Shown here: positions 31,361 to 43,740 of the stretch, in pieces | How the letters are laid out: each line of letters begins with the position of its first letter | Numbering within the stretch: position 1 is the first letter of the stretch | Source of the DNA: Heliocidaris tuberculata | Taxonomy: Eukaryota > Echinodermata > Echinoidea > Camarodonta > Echinometridae | Direction: 5' to 3' | Assembly (NCBI GenBank): GCA_025618425.1 | Contig: CM046844.1 | Coordinates: 19,688,324 to 19,752,323, forward strand | DNA: 64,000 bases | Program-made: the position numbers and the translations under genes | The notes under the pieces: generated by a model | Told to the model about the DNA's origin: nothing | The model's input: only the letters and a program-made list of their open reading frames with translations | Databases searched by the model: none

Positions 31361-33958
31361 AATCGGTTCATTGCATATGATGTGCGATATACATTGTTTC
31401 TGCTGTATAGAGGTTTCCATGAAGTGCTATTGTGTTTACAAAGCTAAGATAGTTTGTTTACAAAAATGAGGTGTATTTGCAGATCCTGATAAAAACATAC
31501 CGAGTCTGTATAATTGCTGGATCATTGTGCTATGAATGACTCTTGTTTGGATGTAAAGTACTGAAATGCATGTAGGGTGTTTTTAGAAGGTACTGAACAT
31601 CTATTTTTAAATTTGTGAAATGAAAACACTTGAGGTGCATCCGCATGTATGATTAGTGATGTTGTTCTGAAAACAAGATATGTCCTTTTTACTGATTTTA
31701 TTTGACTTCATGGCCTGTGATTAAAAAAAAAAATCTGATCATTTGAAGAATCTCTATCATTTCATTGGCTCAAAGTTATCAAGAAACAAATTATCCCTTA
31801 TTTTTTAAAAAAGGCAAATAACCCAGTGTTGTATAAGGAATCCTTTATTTCTGTTTTTAATTGTTCGCATAAAATTAGCATTTCCATTCATGACCGAGTT
31901 GGGGGGGGGGGGGGGGGGGAGGTTACTTCAGCCGTATGGAGCTATGTAGTACACACTCGATATCTGTAGATTATGCACTTGATAATTTTGGCCTTCTGCT
32001 GCATAACAGCAATGCTATTGCCAACCAAGTCACACGGTGAAGTATCCATATATACCTGCTTTCGAAGTCTTAATTTGAATCAGATTCTTTTTAAAACAAA
32101 AGAGAATATTTAATTTGAGTCCAAAAATGTCAAATTTCAAGTAAAGATCGGGTTCTCCTGAATAGTAAGTACTCTAATATAACACAATATCTTTTTTCAT
32201 AAAATCATTTGAGTTTTGGTTGATACGAATATGATGGATTGAACTGATGTGTTTTTTTTAATTGACTGTATATAGAAAATATACATACATTTTGGAAAAT
32301 TGATGTCTGATATAAGTTGATGTTGTTATTTTCCTGTTTCTTTGGAATGAATGTGATGTTTATTAATACTTTGAGATTATCTGGTATCTCGTATTCCAAA
32401 AAGCTTTCTGTCTTTGGCACGATGACATCCAGAATTTGAGAAAATGATTTTGTTAAAGGTGATGGAAATATTTATGATGATCATGAATCGGTTGTTCTCC
32501 TTTATATTGTGTTTTCTTCTATCTTTCACATGTTACATGGACGTGTATGATGTATGGTTTTGTTTGTACGTAGTGGTTAATTTTCCATTTTATTTTTATT
32601 GTTCTCCAGATGAAATGCCAAAATGATTGTAAAATTCAGGCTAACATACTGAGTGATGTATTGCCGTCTGTGTAGTGGCTGATAAGATTTGAATGTAAGA
32701 AAATGATGGAAAGAATTTGGATGTGTAATGTGTATTATATATTGATTTGAGGGTGTATATAATACTTTCAATTTGACTGGTAAAAAACACCTGTTTGATA
32801 CTGTTTGTGATAATTAGAGAAATGAAAGATGTTAAACTCTCCAGTTGTTCTCCCCAAGATATCAATAATTGATCCGTGCTATCTAGTGTGTTTGCCTGGC
32901 TGTACAGTAGCGTAAAATCCGTTGTTTGAGCTTGCTTTAGGTGCTTGGAAATGCTCCATAAAACTTTGTGATGTTGGAAAATGATAATATCCTGGTATTA
33001 ACTCTAGTCTGTTATTGTTGGGAGTGAATTTATTGCTTTCATTTGTATGAAAGATGATGTGATAATTCTGATGAGATGTGAAAAGTGAAGTGAAGAATTT
33101 TTAAAAATCATTTTTTATGTGTGTGTGTGGGGGGGGGGGGGGCGATGAAGAAGTGAAGCCGAATGTGTTGTGAGAATTCTGATGATGAGATGTGAGAAAT
33201 ACATGTATAGTGAGCTTATTGTTTTTCTTTTCCTTTTCTTTCTCTTTCTTTTATATGTATGGCGTGATGAAGCTGTGAAGGTATTGTTCTCAATTATTGT
33301 CATACGAATGATTAGATGGAAAATTCTTTATTAGAAGTGAGGTGATCTTTTCTTTCTTTTTTTTGGGGGGGGGGGTGGGGGTCCAACATGCTAGGCAGAT
33401 TGTTAGCTCCCAGTTCTTATTTTCCCTCGTCAATTGTTACACATTTTTACTCACACCTTTTGGCGGTGAAGCAAAATACTGAACACGATGAAGTAACAAC
33501 ATGCTTGTCAAATCACAAATCCTCCCCCCTCGGGGAAAGAACTACACGTAGCGTAATTTAGTGAGCTTTTTCATTGTAGGTGCAGAGGGTTAATTAAAAA
33601 CTAGGTTATGATGAATGTATAATAGTAATTTATGAATGCAATGGAATTTAGTATCCATGAGTTCGTCGAGCAGTATTGCGGGAAAACATTACCACGCAGT
33701 CAAACGTTTGTTACAAGTTTAATTATGTGAAAGAAGAATTATGAGAGATTTGGATGAAATTATGAAAGAAAATTAGACAAATAATAATATAACATTTGCG
33801 AAGTTACAATGCTGTGTTTGACCGTCTGGTTGTAAGAATACTTAAGGGGCTCACTCTGTCCAACCTTGACAGCAAGTTGCATTGAATGAGTGTAGGAAGA
33901 AAAAAGAGACAGATATATCAGACGAATAATTTTTCGAAATTATGTTACTAATAGGCCA

Positions 33959-34878
33959 GGAGCTTGTCCCGAAATAGTCACCCCATTTTACATATGAAAT
34001 TTGATCCCTTTAAGTAAAGTTACTTAGACCATCCATGTCATTCACGTAAAGCTTGTCAGCTCGAACGAAGCCGCCGGGTTTGGTCCCCAGAGCCCCCCGC
34101 CCCCAAAAAGGGCCCCAAAGTCGGGTCGATTTCAACCCATCTAACATATGCGCCAAACTTTGTCAGAAGGAAGGTGTATGACGATACATTATCAAAACAC
34201 CAAAACTGACAAAATTTTACGTCGTGATGGGTTGTCAGACCGCCCCTAAAACTTGGGGCATATTTTTCCCCTTAAGGCCCATGGACCAAATTTTGTCAGA
34301 AGGAAGAGATATGGGTGTACATAACAAAAATATAAAAACTTACAAAATTTTCCATCGGGAAGGGGGTGTAACACGCCCCTGAAAAACACCAAAGTGCCCC
34401 TAAACCAAGCTTTGCTGCCCAAAATGCTCTGGGTGTAGAGAAAAAAAACAACATTTTTTGGCATTACAACTTTAATAACTCCAAGTGTGTCATTCAATTC
34501 AGGGAAAATTTATGTTTTACAATTTGGAGTATTGTAACTTTCTTGGTGTACATTTTGGTATCAAATGATCATTTAAATAATTTTTTAGCGGCGGTCTGAC
34601 AACCCATCCCGACGGAAATTTTTGTCAGTTTTTGGTGTTTTAGTAATGTATAGTCATACACCTTCCTTCTGACAAAGTTTGGCGCATAAAAATTATGTTA
34701 GATGGGTTGAAATCGACCCGAATTTTGGGCCCTTTTGCTGGATTGGGGGCTCTGGGGGCCAAACCCGGCGGCTTTGTTCGAGCTGACAAGCTTTTTGTGA
34801 ATGACATGGAAGGTCTAAGTACTTTTAAGGGGTCAAATCTCATATGTAAAATGGGGTGACTATTTCGGGACAGGCTCC
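33959..34878. repeat. Large inverted repeat with about 285-bp arms
   Basis: The left arm (about 33959-34246) begins GGAGCTTGTCCCGAAATAGT. The right arm (about 34590-34878) ends with its near-perfect complement, TATTTCGGGACAGGCTCC. Both arms contain a CAAACTTTGTCAGAAGGAAG block, and the 340-bp middle holds a further diverged copy of it, so each arm has internal duplication. There is no transposase. This is a foldback-type element. Confidence 0.85.
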
Positions 34879-35106
34879 CAGACTATAAGTGGGCTCTTTT
34901 CTTTAGTCATGGTAGTGGAGGACCTATAAAACATGCTATCGATCCCTAAATCCATTTAGCCCGAAAGGGAAAAGGTCACGAGGAGTGTCCCCGATGACGT
35001 AAAGGTCGAGTGAACCGATTTTGCATATTTGAGATTCCCATAAATGTAGAGATTTTAAGTTTTCAAATGTTCATAATTTTCGGATTATTTCTCTTCTTCT
35101 TTTTTT

Positions 35107-35742
35107 TATGCCTCCGCCCACCGAATGTGGTGCTGGAGGCATTATGTTTTCGGGTTGTCCGTCCGTCCGTCCGTCCCACTTTCTCGTTCTCGCGATAACT
35201 CAAGAACCACATGAGGTATGAACTTCAAACTTGGTGCTAGTAAAGTATGTATCACCATAGGAAGACGATCTGATTAGATTTTGGGGTACGTAGGTCAAAA
35301 GTCGCGGAGGTAAATTTCTGAAATTGCACGAGCGACGCGATAACTCAAGAACCATTTGAGGTATGAACTTCAAACTTGGTGCTAATATGTATCACCATAA
35401 AAGACAATCTGATCAAATTTTGGCAAATGTTCATGTAGGTCAAAGGCCAGAGAGGTCAATTCTGAAATTGCAGGTTTTTGCCTTCTTAACACTTGAACAA
35501 TTTGAGCCATTAACTTCAAACTTGAAACTAGTATATAAATTATGCATCACCATAGTGCGACGAACTGATTAGATTTTTGTTCATGTAGGTCAAAGGTGAC
35601 AATTCATAGAGGTCATTATACGTGAAATTAATGTTTTGAAGCTTTGTTATCACCATATCTCAACTATTTTGTACTCGTGACTATGGGAGGAGATAAAGCG
35701 ATCAGACTTTTGGGTTAAATGAATTTAGGCGGAGGCATATAG
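35107..35742 (+). repeat. GCCTCCGCCC hairpin/GTCC tandem element, copy 1
   Basis: It opens with ATGCCTCCGCCCACCGAA, the left arm of a hairpin closed by CTGGAGGCAT, then a GTCCGTCCGTCC run. Three or so degenerate units of about 130 bp follow, each with GATAACTCAAGAACCA and ACTTCAAACTTGG. It closes with GGCGGAGGCATA, complementary to the start. The fully analogous copy is at 48867. Confidence 0.8.
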
Positions 35743-35832
35743 GAGACGCAGTCGCATTCATCCCTTTTTCTTTAGACTTTGTCGCATTGATATAGGGGGT
35801 AAACCCCCCTGCATGCCCTCCCTCTTTTTTAA

Positions 35833-36329
35833 AGGGGAAGTTCACCCCGAAGATTACTTGAGTTTAAAAAATGCAGAAAAAATAAAGAAAAATATTGGCG
35901 AAAGTTTGGACAAAATCCGTTAAAGAATAACGGAGTTATGGACTTTTGAAGTTTTGATTTTGTGACGTCACATGCGAGCAGCTCCTCCATTATGTAATGT
36001 GATAAATATTCCATAAAATACAGTTTTCTCAGAAAATTTAAAATATTTTCGTCTGTGCATTTGATATATTGTCAGAAATGTTATTCAATACTAGATTCTG
36101 AAAAGAAACAATATTAATTTATCGTGGAACGTAAAAAAAATGCGAATATATGCAATATTTATTACATGACCAATGGGCAGCTGCTCGCATGTGACGTCAC
36201 GAATCCAAAATTTTAAATACTCATAACTCTTTTATTATTTGACCGATTTTCATCAAACCTTCGCCAATATTTTTCTTTATTTTTTCTGCATTTTTTAAAC
36301 TCACGTAATCTTCAGGGTGAACTTTCCCT
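35833..36329. mobile_element. TTAA-flanked palindromic MITE, family 4
   Basis: TTAA at 35829-35832 and 36330-36333 flanks inverted ends AGGGGAAGTTCACC and GGTGAACTTTCCCT. The arms extend about 170 bp inward (CGAAGATTACTTGAGTTT ... TGACGTCACATGCGAGCAGC and complements). The centre is about 130 bp of A/T-rich sequence. Confidence 0.85.
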
Positions 36330-36350
36330 TTAACTCGCTGTTGGCTTGTA

Positions 36351-36526
36351 GTCTGCAAGCACAGACCCTAATTTGACACTTTATTAGAAAATCATTGTGT
36401 CTTGAGAGGAGCCTAATCCAGCTACCTACTGGTCGTGTCAAGCAGCTATAGTACATGGCCTATGGTAGTCTTATAGTGCAGACTCTCTTTTACGACTAAC
36501 CAGGGTTTGTGCCTGCAAACTAGTTG
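36351..36526. repeat. Inverted repeat AGTCTGCAAGCACAGACC
   Basis: AGTCTGCAAGCACAGACCCT at about 36352 faces AGGGTTTGTGCCTGCAAACT at about 36502. A related AGTCTGCAAGCTCAGAC occurs near 38420. Confidence 0.6.
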
Positions 36527-36529
36527 GCT

Positions 36530-39210
36530 TGTTCCTGCGTAATCGGAAATCATGTTTAATTTCACCATTAATCTTCTCTGCTCAAATGACATGTCGGTTT
36601 CGACTCAAAGTGCACCGTAATGAGGACTCAACAAGGAAATAATTCCTATATACATTGCCAGTCCATTTAACGTTGTATGTAAACTATTACCACTATTGCA
36701 TGTGACATTTATTATTTTAAACATGTTTCCCTATTCGGCATCTTTCTTATGTCACACTGTCAGGCCGGGTTGCGGTTTCTGTAATCTATATACTCTTCTC
36801 ATGATATCCTGATTTAGCTCAGCTAGCTCAGATTTTCGTGACCGATTGCGCTCTGAATAAAGTCCAGCCCCAAACAATCGGAATGAGAGATAAAACTAGA
36901 TAACGGGTTTAAATCTCTGCGCATATTGTGTGATTTCCTTCTATACCGATACATATAGCACATGATCTAACCAAAGAAATCCCGCATCCGACAGTGGTTG
37001 TCCCTCTGCTAAACATTCGGAGACGCATGAGTTGCAAGAACTGATCGTAAATTCCCATGAAAGTTTTTGACACGAGGCGATGTTTATGTGTTATGGTCTG
37101 TCAGTATATCCTGTGCGATGAAAGTCAACTGAAGGTGCATCCACGATAAGGAGCATAAACATTGTAAAGTTGTTTTTTTTTTAAATTGGCGATCATTTTT
37201 TTTTTCTGTCTTACCGTAGCCAAACCACCATCGCCAAATCATCGGTCCTCATCATACCTCTCGAACAGGGGAATCGAAAAAGAAGATGCTGACAGGATCG
37301 ACCGAAGGTAACTTCGACGATATATAGCCAGAAAGTTTGGACGTCATCGCGTTTGACATGAAAAAGCGCAACACAGCATCACCATATACCGTGATAAAAA
37401 TACATTCAAGCAAGGAGTTATTACATGCTGTATAATAAGTTTGGCGATCTATATAAATATCGCTTTGTTAGCCACCTACCTGTGACAAAGAGGTAACAAT
37501 TAAAAACACAACTTGCTTCGGAGTTCAAGGAAACGCATATATATAGGCTATACACTGTGAAAAACTATATACATTCGCCTGTACGCGTGCAGGAAACAAT
37601 GAACTTCAACACGGTTTACTATCTGTGATGATCAACTGATCGTTACAAGAGAATACTGTTTGTCAGGGTAAGAGCAGGGTAGGTCTATTTCGATCTCCAC
37701 GATGATAACGAGGATGATCCCCAGGGTGATTGTGAGGGTGATGTCGATGGTGTGCGTCCTCATCCGACGAGTGGGGAGGAGATCGAGGAGGCGGAGTGGT
37801 TGCAAGTACACCAGGATTAGCAATTATTATAGCAGGTGAGATAGTTATACTATACACTAGACGCAGAAACTTTATATTAAAACGTTATACTGATGTATAT
37901 AAACACGATCGCAAAGTCAGCCTGAGGCAATTTCAATAGAACTGTGTGTCACCTATTGAAGTGTGCGAACATTACATTGGCAAATAATGTTTATGAAGGT
38001 GGTTTCTAAAGGCAATAGTACAATCATGTACAATAGAGTATTGCAATTGCCCTTTATTTGACTTTTGAAAAGTCCTTGTGATAGTGTTTAATTACTTTTG
38101 GGCAAAAAATTACAAAAGCCTGAAAGAAATGAAAATTAGCAGCCTTGATAGTAGAATGTTCTATAGTCATGTACGACATTATGTCACGAATATGCTTACA
38201 GTACATGTATTTGTTTTGCATGGGAAGTCGTTGATCGTACTTCAGAAGTAGGGTGTAAGCAGAGAAATATTTCCCTGGTGTAAGCCTCTCAACCGGTATA
38301 GACTTGAATCATAATTTTGGCTATAAAGTTTGATGACTCTATATGTTTGTGTCCCCGGAACTTGGCATTTTTAATATGCATGCACGTGTTTCCGTACGTC
38401 TCTGCCAGTCAGGTACATAGTCTGCAAGCTCAGACTTTATGTTGATAGTTAAAAATGATCCGTTGTGACCTGATTCAAGTCTAGACCAGCTAGTCACAGT
38501 CGGCTGCATTGATTAAAAGCTGTAGGTTAGTCTATAACCAGGAGAGTCCTTCATACCTGGTAATTTTTTTGACAACTACACAGCGATGGCAATTATGGAA
38601 ATGCTTAGCGTTTTTGTTTTCTTCAAACTTTTCCATGGCATCGTTGAATAGTGCCATAATATTATTGATATAAACATGATATGACCATTAGATATTATTT
38701 GCTATCAATATACTAATTTATTTACATGAAACACCAAAATGTCGATTACGTAATTTCACGTAGTCCCTACTTGACACGTTGATTCTTGAGAATTTGTAGC
38801 GTTTCAGCCAATTAAGGGAGTCATCGAAAGATATCATTGTGCTCTGCACGTTGTGATTATTATGTTGCACAAAAATGTATGATTTGTATAAGTTAAATCG
38901 ACTATGAAACAATTGTTCATGGTTTTTTCCACATCAATATTGGGAAAGCCCACGTGCCCATGCAAGCGTAAACTAGATCAGGTGGGTTGATTATGGACAA
39001 AAACCGATGAAAATGACATTCAGAGGATTTATGGTCTTATTTGCTCTGTGTGAGATAGAGAATGATTTACTATTTTCATGCCTTTAAAAAAAAAAGAGTT
39101 TTTATCTAATGCATAATAATGAATGTAAACAATAGCCTCACTCGATATTTAGAAATTTGTTATATATTTTGAATCAGCAGACTCTCTGAGTTTTGGTTGT
39201 CAAATCGGTT
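36530..39210. other. Repeat-poor interval without a supported gene
   Basis: This stretch has fewer obvious repeats than its surroundings. I found no coherent coding exon chain. A splice-site-bounded stretch at 37220-37307 and an acidic or membrane-like open frame around 37680-37835 were considered, but they do not join in frame. It may hold non-coding exons or regulatory DNA. Confidence 0.4.
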
Positions 39211-40193
39211 ACATGTCGTTTTTCCAAAGGTTCGTATTTCTGAAGGTTCATAATTCCGATAGGTTTGTTAGTCCGAAGGTTTGTAATTCCGAAGGCTCGA
39301 TACTGCGAATGTCCGTAATTCCGAAGGTTCGTTTTTCCGAAAATGAAAGGGGGTTCATAATTCCGAAGGTTCGTATTTCCGAAAATGAAATAGGGTTCGT
39401 AATTCCGAAAATGAAATAGGGTTCGTTATTCCGAACATGAAATAAGGTACCTATAAAGGAGGGGAGGCCGAAACGACTGTGCAGCCCCCCCCCCCCCCCC
39501 TCTCCTAATTATCAAGGGTTCAAAAAAGGGAGAGAGATAAAAGAGAAATTAAAACTATTACATAACAAGATCCAGTGAATTATCTTGCCGGATAATTCTA
39601 TCTTTCCTTATGTTATTCTTTGATTTTCCTTCTATCTTCTTCTCTTTCTATCTTTATTCCTTATGTTATTCTTTGTTTATATCCTTCTTTCATTTCCTCA
39701 TTCCATCTACAAGATAACATAAGGGAAGATAGAATTATCAGGCGGCCGCCAGATAATTCTGTCTTTCCTTATACAGTGAAACCTGTCTATAAAGACCACT
39801 CAAGGGAGACAAGAAAAGCGGTCTTTATGAGCAGGTGGTCTTTATGGACTGTATTATGTTATTTTCCTTCTGTCTTTTTCACTTTCTATCTTTCCTTATG
39901 TTATTCTATATATGTTTTATACTTTTATCTTTGCCTTCTATCTTTCATTATGTTATGTTGTAGATAGAAAGAGGGAATGAAAGAAGGATAAAAACAAAGA
40001 ATAACATAAGGATAAATAGAGAAAGAAGAAGATAGAAGGAAAAACAAAGAATAGCATAAGGAAGATAGAAAGAGGAAATGAAAGAAGGATAAAAGCACAG
40101 AATAACATAAGGAAAGATAGAATTATCCGGCGGCCGCCAGATAATTCACTGGTTCTTATCCTGTAATAGTTTTCTTTTCTCTTTTATCTCTCT

Positions 40194-40233
<40 letters not shown>

Positions 40234-40555
40234 ACCCTTGATATAGAGAGGGGGGTGCTGCTAAGTCGTTTTGGCTTCCCCTCCTTTTCAGGTACTTTAT
40301 TTTATTTCCGGAATTATGAACCCTATTTAATTTTCGGAATTATGAACCCTATTTAATTTTCGGAATTATGAACCCTATTTAATTTTCGAAATTACGAACC
40401 CTATTTCATTTTCGGAATTATGAACCCTTTTTCATTTTCGGAATTATGAACCTTTGGATAAACGAACCTTCGGAATAATGCAACAAATGTTCGGAATTAT
40501 GAACCCTTTTTTCATTTTCGGAATTACGAACCCCCAGGCATGGGAAATTGGTGTA
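39211..40555. mobile_element. Large foldback element, GAAGGTTCG/CCGAAAATGAAAT arms
   Basis: The left arm starts with tandem 12-30 bp units (TTCCGAAGGTTCGTA and AATTCCGAAAATGAAATAGG), then a poly-C run, then GGATAATTCTATCTTTCCTT. The right arm repeats the same parts in reverse order and complement: AAGGAAAGATAGAATTATCC, a poly-T run (40197-40232), GGGGGGTGCTGC, then TTCGGAATTATGAACCC units. The interior is itself a set of TTATGTTATTCTTTG repeats and complements, with a nested TIR element at 39772. It has no ORF of note. Confidence 0.85.
39772..39853 (+). mobile_element. TACAGT...AAAGACCAC TIR element, copy 2 (nested)
   Basis: An 82-bp element with ends TACAGTGAAACCTGTC and GGTCTTTATGGACTGTA, inside the foldback element. 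The internal AAGACCACTCAAGGGAGAC is identical to the complement of the copy at 26981. Confidence 0.75.
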
Positions 40556-40766
40556 GTAGTCCCATGCAGAATCTTGTAAAACATTATTTTCATTCCTTGT
40601 TTGTAGGACAGCGATTCCGAGTATACGGAATTGTTGTGCATATCCATTTCCAGGAAAAAAAATTTGTTGTTGAAAATTTGAATGATGGAATTATTGTGCT
40701 GTTAAAAAAAAGGGAATAAAAAGAGAACTTCCAGAAATCATAATGAGGCAGTGAAGAGGTGTTAGA

Positions 40767-41160
40767 TTTGGTCTCGTGGATAAGTCACCGGACTCTGAAC
40801 CACAAGGTACGGGGTTTGAATCCCTGCTGCAGCATTATAACGTCCTTCGGCAAGACATTAATCTACATTTTGCCACACTCGACCCAGGTGAGGTAAATGG
40901 CTATATCTGGTAGGATTATTTCCCTGTTCAAGACAGTGCACCCTGCGTTGTACCCGTTGAAAGAGGCCGGAGTCCCTGAGCTAATGCCGCGATAATGATT
41001 TCCCGTGCAATGGCGTATTACGTAATCCGAACCAGATTTCTATGGCCAGTACAATAGGCCTTTGAAATTGCCCTTGAGTTCATTTTTCGAAAGTAGTTTT
41101 GATCGTGTTATAATTGTGTGAATCATGCGCTATATAAGAACAGAATATTGTTAATATTAA
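40767..41160 (+). mobile_element. tRNA-derived SINE (Gln-like head)
   Basis: GTGGATAAGTCACCGGACTC, with an anticodon-like CTG, and B box GGGGTTTGAATCCC head a body with GGCAAGACATTAATC and GACCCAGGTGAGGTAAATGG. It ends with ATGCGCTATATAAGAACAGA, the same 3' motif as the SINE at 24375. Confidence 0.75.
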
Positions 41161-41828
41161 GTAATTGACATAAAATATTTTAATACCCCGATTAACCGTC
41201 ATTAAAACGAATATGCTTCCCATTAAGTGCCGGGCGTCACTTAAAGGGAAGAATATGGAAGAACAAGATGAATGAGAAACAACTTTAAATAGACTACAAT
41301 TTGACCTGGATGAACGCATTAAAAAAAAAACTACAATGATGCACGTTGTTGCCCACGCATTTCAACTCAAATTGTCTGTTATCAATGAAGCTACGACAGA
41401 GTAAATCAATCATTGTTTGATTAAAGTGATTTGAATGCGTCCAGAGTAAAGGTCGAAACCGAAATCACAGATTGAATAATTATAAAATAATCGTCCCACG
41501 GTGTAGGTCTGCAGAGAAGAACGACTTCCGTCGGCTGATGTCCCATGGAAAAACAGTACAGAGGCGGCTCCGAGGTTGTTTGCACAGGGGGTATGCCCTC
41601 ACCACCCCAACACCACGAGCAAACCACATCTGCATACCTTATTATTATACACCATGTAAAAATAATTCAGAGGAATTTTTTTTCTTTCAGTTTCCTTTCT
41701 TTTCTTTTTTTTCTTTGTTTTTTTTTTTGGGGGGGGGGGGGGTGCGTATAATTTTAGTCATGTGCTACCCCCGGTCAGAGGAACCAATCTTACATCAGCT
41801 AGTGACAATGGGCCAGATGGAAACCCCA

Positions 41829-42152
41829 TAGGGGTGTTTCATAAAGCTGTTTGTAAAGTTACGCATGACTTTACGAATGACTTAAATATGACAAGCCAAA
41901 TTGGATGCTCAATCATTTTTAACTGCATCAACTAAAGTTGAACTGTGCAGATGTAGATTAACATTCTTATTATAACAAACGTTTTTAACGCAAAGCGTAT
42001 TTTTTGTCGTAATTTAATTGAGGTTATTGGAAATACAGTCAAACTTTGTTAAAACATCAAGAAAAACTTTGGGCATCCTATCTGGCACTTCATATTCAAG
42101 TCGTTCGTAAGGTCATGCGTAACTTTACGAACAGCTTTATGAAACACCCCCC
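41829..42152. mobile_element. Palindromic element with GGGTGTTTCATAAAGC ends
   Basis: The first about 40 bases (GGGTGTTTCATAAAGCTGTT, then TGTAAAGTTACGCATGAC) are matched by the complement at 42105-42150 (GTCATGCGTAACTTTACGAA, CAGCTTTATGAAACACCC). The middle is A/T-rich and non-coding. Confidence 0.8.
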
Positions 42153-43619
42153 TGGTATGGGAAATTTGTATTTGGGAAAACGACGAGGAGGAGGGGGATT
42201 TTTTTTTTTTAAATCACACAGAACAGCCGAGAGAGGGCGAGTAGGGCAATCTGTAAATTTACACATTGAACTCTGGTCTGTAGCGTAATGTTCGTTTTAA
42301 CTAGCAATCCAAATAACATCTGTAGAGAAACAATCTTGTCGATAAAAATAAAGGTATGGAGGATTTACATTGCCTTTCATCTTTCCTTTCATCTTTCCTG
42401 TTGTTGAATCACCCCGTTACAACGATGCGAATGCAGTGTTTCAATAGATTATAAAATGATGTTATACACATGTGGCGCACGCGGATCCAGATATTGAGGG
42501 GCAGTGGCATCATGGAGGGGGGGGGGGGGCGGGAGGGGGAGGGCACCGATCTTACTCGATGGATGAAATTCGAATTAACAAGAACATCAATTGGGGGGGG
42601 GTATGAAAGGGGTACGGTACGTATCATCTTCTTTTCATGTTCCTTTCCCCCTTTCCCTCTCTTTCTTTCTTTCTTTCTTTCTTCCTTTCTCATTATTCCT
42701 TTTCCAGCTGTTTTTCGCCACTGTTCTGACTGAGACAACAAGTATCAGAGTGACATATTGATTAATGGTCACTTTGAACGATGAATCATTTTTGGTGAAA
42801 TGAATGAAAAATATATGGCCCTTGTGACATCGGCCTATTTTATATCAGTGTTCTAAAACTAAAAAAAAAAAAAAAGATGTCATAATATAAGGTCTTAATT
42901 GATTAATCATCAATAATTCTAGTAACACTATATAATTACCAAAAAACAAAATTTTCCCCCAAATTAAACTTGATTCCCATATAAGTTTTATCATAATTAT
43001 ATAACATACACAAAATCGCTTACAAGTGTTATTTTCAAGAGGGGTATCCCCTTCCATTCATAAAATTGTGGCGGAAATTCAGTGTTCTTTGCACGTTACA
43101 CATTTTTAGGACGCATTATAAAGTGCCCCTGTTGCAAACACTTTCCTTCACCTTCTATTTTGTACTTATGGCAAATCCCTTATATCATCATAGGAGCCAA
43201 TGAAGTAAAGGTCTAACGTCAATTTGATATTCTTCTTTTTTTTTTGCTAGTACTATACTCTTCAGGAATTTCACTCGCTTTTAAGAAATTTCAAAATCTC
43301 AGACCTTGCGTGTTGCATCAATACCTTACTGTATACAGTAAGCCGTATACTAGTACCTCATTAAAATGTTTTTGATATGCCCGTGGTTGTTGGCTGTTTT
43401 CGCTATATCAATATCACCTTTGGAATTTATTTAAAATACATTCACGATGATGTGATAAGAGCAGAACAATCCTATCTTGTGGCTTAACATTTCAAGTAGT
43501 TTGAAATAGATTTAATATCCAAAATTCAACCACATTCTTCTCTTCTTTTTTCAAAGGGGCTTATAATTTGGGCCTAACTTTTAATTGCAGATGTAGTTCT
43601 AGTTGTCGTTTTCAGGCTT

Positions 43620-43740
43620 ATCAAAGACATGGAGAGGAGAGGGAGAGACACACAGAGACAGAGAGAGGCACAGAGAGAGGGGGAGACAGGTAGGGAGAGG
43701 GGGAGAGAGGGAGAGAGGGGGGAGAGAAAGGCGAAGATAA
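43620..43740. repeat. GA-rich low-complexity tract
   Basis: About 120 bases of GAGAG/GGGAGA-type sequence, purine-only on the + strand for long stretches. A hairpin-prone stretch (CACGAGACCGACA facing TGTCGGTCTCGTG) follows at 43854-43952. Confidence 0.7.

Larger units (their letters stand above)
28712..33958 (+). other. C-poor, T/G-rich TARDBP downstream region, probable 3' UTR
   Basis: For about 5 kb after the TARDBP stop the + strand is poor in C and rich in T and G, with many TGTTGAT, ATGTGATG and TGTGTG motifs. It contains AATAAA at 29075 and 29637, a 60-bp direct duplication (29148 and 29307), a CAG|GTAAGT site at 29111, a minisatellite (about 30585-31360), poly-G at about 31903-31919 and TG/G runs at 33119 and 33365. 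Beyond about 33350 the character changes to ordinary repeat-rich DNA. I see no coding gene. Confidence 0.6.

Noticed and set aside
37663..37857. His/Pro-rich minus-strand frame
   Set aside because: It begins at GTG rather than ATG, has no splice-site support and looks composition-driven.
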